Source of the DNA: JALZHR01 sp036389695
Lineage (GTDB): Bacteria; Acidobacteriota; Blastocatellia; Pyrinomonadales; Pyrinomonadaceae
Direction of reading: 5' to 3'
Length of the DNA stretch: 7,544 nucleotides
NCBI GenBank assembly: GCA_036389695.1
Contig: DASVWG010000125.1
Location: 1-7,544 of the forward strand
In this document: positions 5,413 to 7,544 of the stretch, piece by piece
Layout of the letters: each line of letters starts with the position of its first letter
Numbering within the stretch: position 1 is the stretch's first letter
Notes under the pieces: generated by a model
Database searches by the model: none
What the model saw: the letters and a program-made list of their open reading frames with translations, nothing else
What the model was told of the DNA's origin: nothing
Translations under genes and position numbers: made by a program

Positions 5413-7544
5413 TTACGGAAGATACGCCGTGTGAATCGGAAAGTCGCCGGGTAAGCCTAACTGGACGACGCGAAAACCGGATAATGATTGCTGCAGATAC
5501 CAACGGTCGGCGCGGTGAATGGCGATGTCGGTTTTGCCGTCGCCGTCAAAATCCGCCGGAACGGGCTCGTCGGTCGCCATGCCGAACTGCATCGCCGTAA
5601 ATCCGTCAGTCGAGCGCTGCAGATACCAGTAGCCGGTTTCGGGGCGAAAAACGGCAATATCCGTTTTGCCGTCGCCGTCGTAATCAGCCGCGACCGGTCT
5701 ATCGGTACTTAAGCCGAAACGCTCGGTGTAAAATCCCTGACTGCTTCGCATCTGATACCACGTGCCGCCGCGAAAAACAGCCAAATCGCTTTTCCGGTCG
5801 CCGTCAAAATCACCGATGATTGGCTTATCCTGCGCGAGACCGAAGCGCTCGTAGCGAAAGCCGTTGTTGGCGCTGTTTAAAATAAACCACGTTCCCTGAC
5901 GGAAGACGGCGGTATCGGCTTTCCCGTCGCCGTCATAATCTGCCGGCACGGGAATGTCGCCGGGCTCGCCGAAATGTCCGGTCTGGACGTAACTGTCGGC
6001 GCTTTGCAGGATATACCAGTTGCCTTCCGACGGTCGCCAGACGGCAAGGTCGGTTTTCCGGTCGCCGTCGTAATCGGCGGGCACGATTTTGTCGGTCAAT
6101 AAGCCCCATTCGGTATTGATAAAAACCGTGAGCGAAGGATTTTTGGCGATATACCAGTTTCGCCGCACGCCATCGGCATTGCGCCAGACGGCAAACTCCG
6201 CCCAGCCGTCGCCGTCGAAATCAAAATTCGCCCCGCGCGCCGCCAACACTCCGTCGCCGAGATAGCGAATAACTCTAAACCCATTCCCCACACCGTTTAC
6301 GCTGACACCGCTGACCGCGAGGATTTTACCGTCCGGCAAAACTTTTGTGTCATAGAGCGAAAAACCGGAAGGCGCGGACACGATGCCGCCGGTGCCGAAA
6401 GTCGTGTCAATCGTGCCGTTGGAGTTATAGCGCAGCAGCGAGGAGTTGAAATTTGAAGTCGTATAATAATTGTAGCTGTAACCGGCGACGATAATTTTAC
6501 CGTCCGCCTGCAGCCCGCCCGCCGTCGCCACATCCGAAAAGCGGGTGACGGGCGTAATAACTTGTCCGCCCGTTCCGAAACCCAAATCGGGCGTGCCGCT
6601 CGGATTATAACGCAGAACGGCTGTATCCCGGCTGTTGCTGAAGCTTGCGGAGCTAATCGCCACAATTTTATCGTCGGGCTGAACCAGCACGTCGAGCGCT
6701 TCGTTCAAGCCGTTTTCGAGAATAAAGCCGCCGGTGCCGAAGCTGCTGGAATCGAGATTTCCGGTTGTGTCGTAGCGCGCCAGGCACATTCCGTAAGCGG
6801 TTTCGAGAGTAGCGATGCCGCCGACGACGATTCTGCCGCTCGATTGAATCGCAATCGAATATGCCTGAATGCCGCCTCTCTGAACCTCGGTCAGAACCAT
6901 TCCGCCCGTGCCGAAAGTCGGGTCGGGTCCGTTGCCGGAAAATCTGAATAAAATAAATTTATACGGCACATACGAATTTATCGCGCCGCCCGCGTATCCG
7001 GCGACGACGAATTTACCGTCCGGCTGCACCGCCACCGCCTGTCCCGTCGTTTGAATGCCGCCGGCGTGCGAAACAAATTTACCGAAGTTGCTGAACGCCG
7101 TATCGAGCGAGCCGTCCGGATTGTATCGCACGACGAAAAGGCTCAGCCGCGTGAAATGAGGCGTTTCGGCAGCCAGTTTGCCGGAGCCGACGGCGACGAT
7201 TTTTCCGTCGGGCAAAACCGCGATGTCGTTCAGAGACATTCCCGTCGCCGGATATTCGGTAAATGTCGTAATGACGCGACCGCTATTTCCAAAACTCAAA
7301 TCGATGATGCCGCTCGGCAGATAGCGAACGAGCGCGAACTGCGCGTTGGCAAACGGCTCTTCGGTCGAAAGCGAATAAACTCCGCCGACGATAATTTTGC
7401 CGTCCGGCTGAACGGCAAAACTCGAGGCGCTGAAAAAATTTGCGCCGAGCGAAGCCGTCATTCCGCCGCCTCCGAAGCTCGGGTCAAGCGCGCCCGGCGT
7501 TGCCGGAGCCGAAAGCGTCGCGGTGAAAAGTAAAAGCAAAAACG
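5413..7544 (-). CDS. Secreted protein with delta-60 repeats and C-terminal FG-GAP/VCBS-like repeats, start beyond window edge
   Basis: The frame is open from the right edge to TAA at 5415-5413, about 710 residues. No ATG precedes the hydrophobic stretch FLLLLFTATLSA, whose first codon in the window is TTT. A TTG at 7539 could be counted as a start but would fall inside a signal peptide, so the true start is most likely outside. Counting from that TTG, residues 20-430 hold about seven delta-60 repeats with cores such as VQPDGKIIVGG and VLPDGKILAVSG and linking strands like RYNPDGSLDTAF and FGTGG. Residues 438-708 hold six repeats of 42-50 residues built on DxDGDGKTDIAVFRP, then a WYLQRS-like strand; the Asp loops should bind calcium. 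Repeats 2 and 4 have DGDRK instead of DGDGK. Such proteins are exported and probably surface-associated; no enzymatic function is known. It shares the delta-60 family with the left-edge gene but has a different architecture. Confidence 0.9.
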   Translation of the reverse strand, partial: FLLLLFTATLSAPATPGALDPSFGGGGMTASLGANFFSASSFAVQPDGKIIVGGVYSLSTEEPFANAQFALVRYLPSGIIDLSFGNSGRVITTFTEYPATGMSLNDIAVLPDGKIVAVGSGKLAAETPHFTRLSLFVVRYNPDGSLDTAFSNFGKFVSHAGGIQTTGQAVAVQPDGKFVVAGYAGGAINSYVPYKFILFRFSGNGPDPTFGTGGMVLTEVQRGGIQAYSIAIQSSGRIVVGGIATLETAYGMCLARYDTTGNLDSSSFGTGGFILENGLNEALDVLVQPDDKIVAISSASFSNSRDTAVLRYNPSGTPDLGFGTGGQVITPVTRFSDVATAGGLQADGKIIVAGYSYNYYTTSNFNSSLLRYNSNGTIDTTFGTGGIVSAPSGFSLYDTKVLPDGKILAVSGVSVNGVGNGFRVIRYLGDGVLAARGANFDFDGDGWAEFAVWRNADGVRRNWYIAKNPSLTVFINTEWGLLTDKIVPADYDGDRKTDLAVWRPSEGNWYILQSADSYVQTGHFGEPGDIPVPADYDGDGKADTAVFRQGTWFILNSANNGFRYERFGLAQDKPIIGDFDGDRKSDLAVFRGGTWYQMRSSQGFYTERFGLSTDRPVAADYDGDGKTDIAVFRPETGYWYLQRSTDGFTAMQFGMATDEPVPADFDGDGKTDIAIHRADRWYLQQSLSGFRVVQLGLPGDFPIHTAYLP

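Noticed and set aside
6562..7533. Plus-strand open frames opposite the FG-GAP/delta-60 gene
   Set aside because: They mirror the repetitive coding sequence on the other strand, with Arg- and Ala-rich composition and no recognisable motif.
7537..7539. TTG as the start codon of the right-hand gene
   Set aside because: It would leave a signal peptide with no positively charged N-region, and the frame remains open to the window edge, so the true start is most likely outside.

Overview
The window reads as an ordinary chromosomal stretch of a Gram-negative bacterium with moderate GC content. I lean towards Acidobacteriota of the Blastocatellia type. The basis is the pair of large delta-60 repeat secreted proteins, one fused to FG-GAP-like DxDGDG repeats, a combination I associate with that group, plus an Ala/Thr/Asn-rich cytochrome c lipoprotein. 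This placement comes from recognising protein styles, not from a marker gene.

Layout from left to right. (1) 1-1652, minus strand: a secreted delta-60 repeat protein with a clear start and signal sequence; its C-terminus lies beyond the left edge. (2) 1804-3222, minus strand: a complete NAD(P)-dependent aldehyde dehydrogenase, closed by a strong intrinsic terminator at 1730-1773 that separates it from gene 1. (3) 3223-3521: a divergent intergenic region holding a 94-nt, near-perfect palindrome (3317-3410). (4) 3522-4001, plus strand: a monoheme cytochrome c lipoprotein. (5) 4106-4182, plus strand: tRNA-Arg(TCG) with its own promoter and terminator, and an unusual A19:U56 tertiary pair. (6) 4399-5112, plus strand: a stand-alone diiron, metallo-beta-lactamase-fold protein of the oxygen-binding (flavodiiron N-domain) type. 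(7) 5113-5412: a convergent intergenic region with several hairpins. (8) 5413-7544, minus strand: a delta-60/FG-GAP fusion protein whose start lies beyond the right edge.

No operon is evident. The aldehyde dehydrogenase is monocistronic, the cytochrome is divergent from it, the tRNA is an independent unit, and the diiron protein stands alone. The cytochrome and diiron protein both suggest redox or respiratory chemistry, but nothing here shows that they work together. I found no CRISPR array, transposase, integrase, phage gene or defence system. The points most worth a second look are the long intergenic palindrome, the covarying tRNA tertiary pair and the flavodoxin-less diiron protein.
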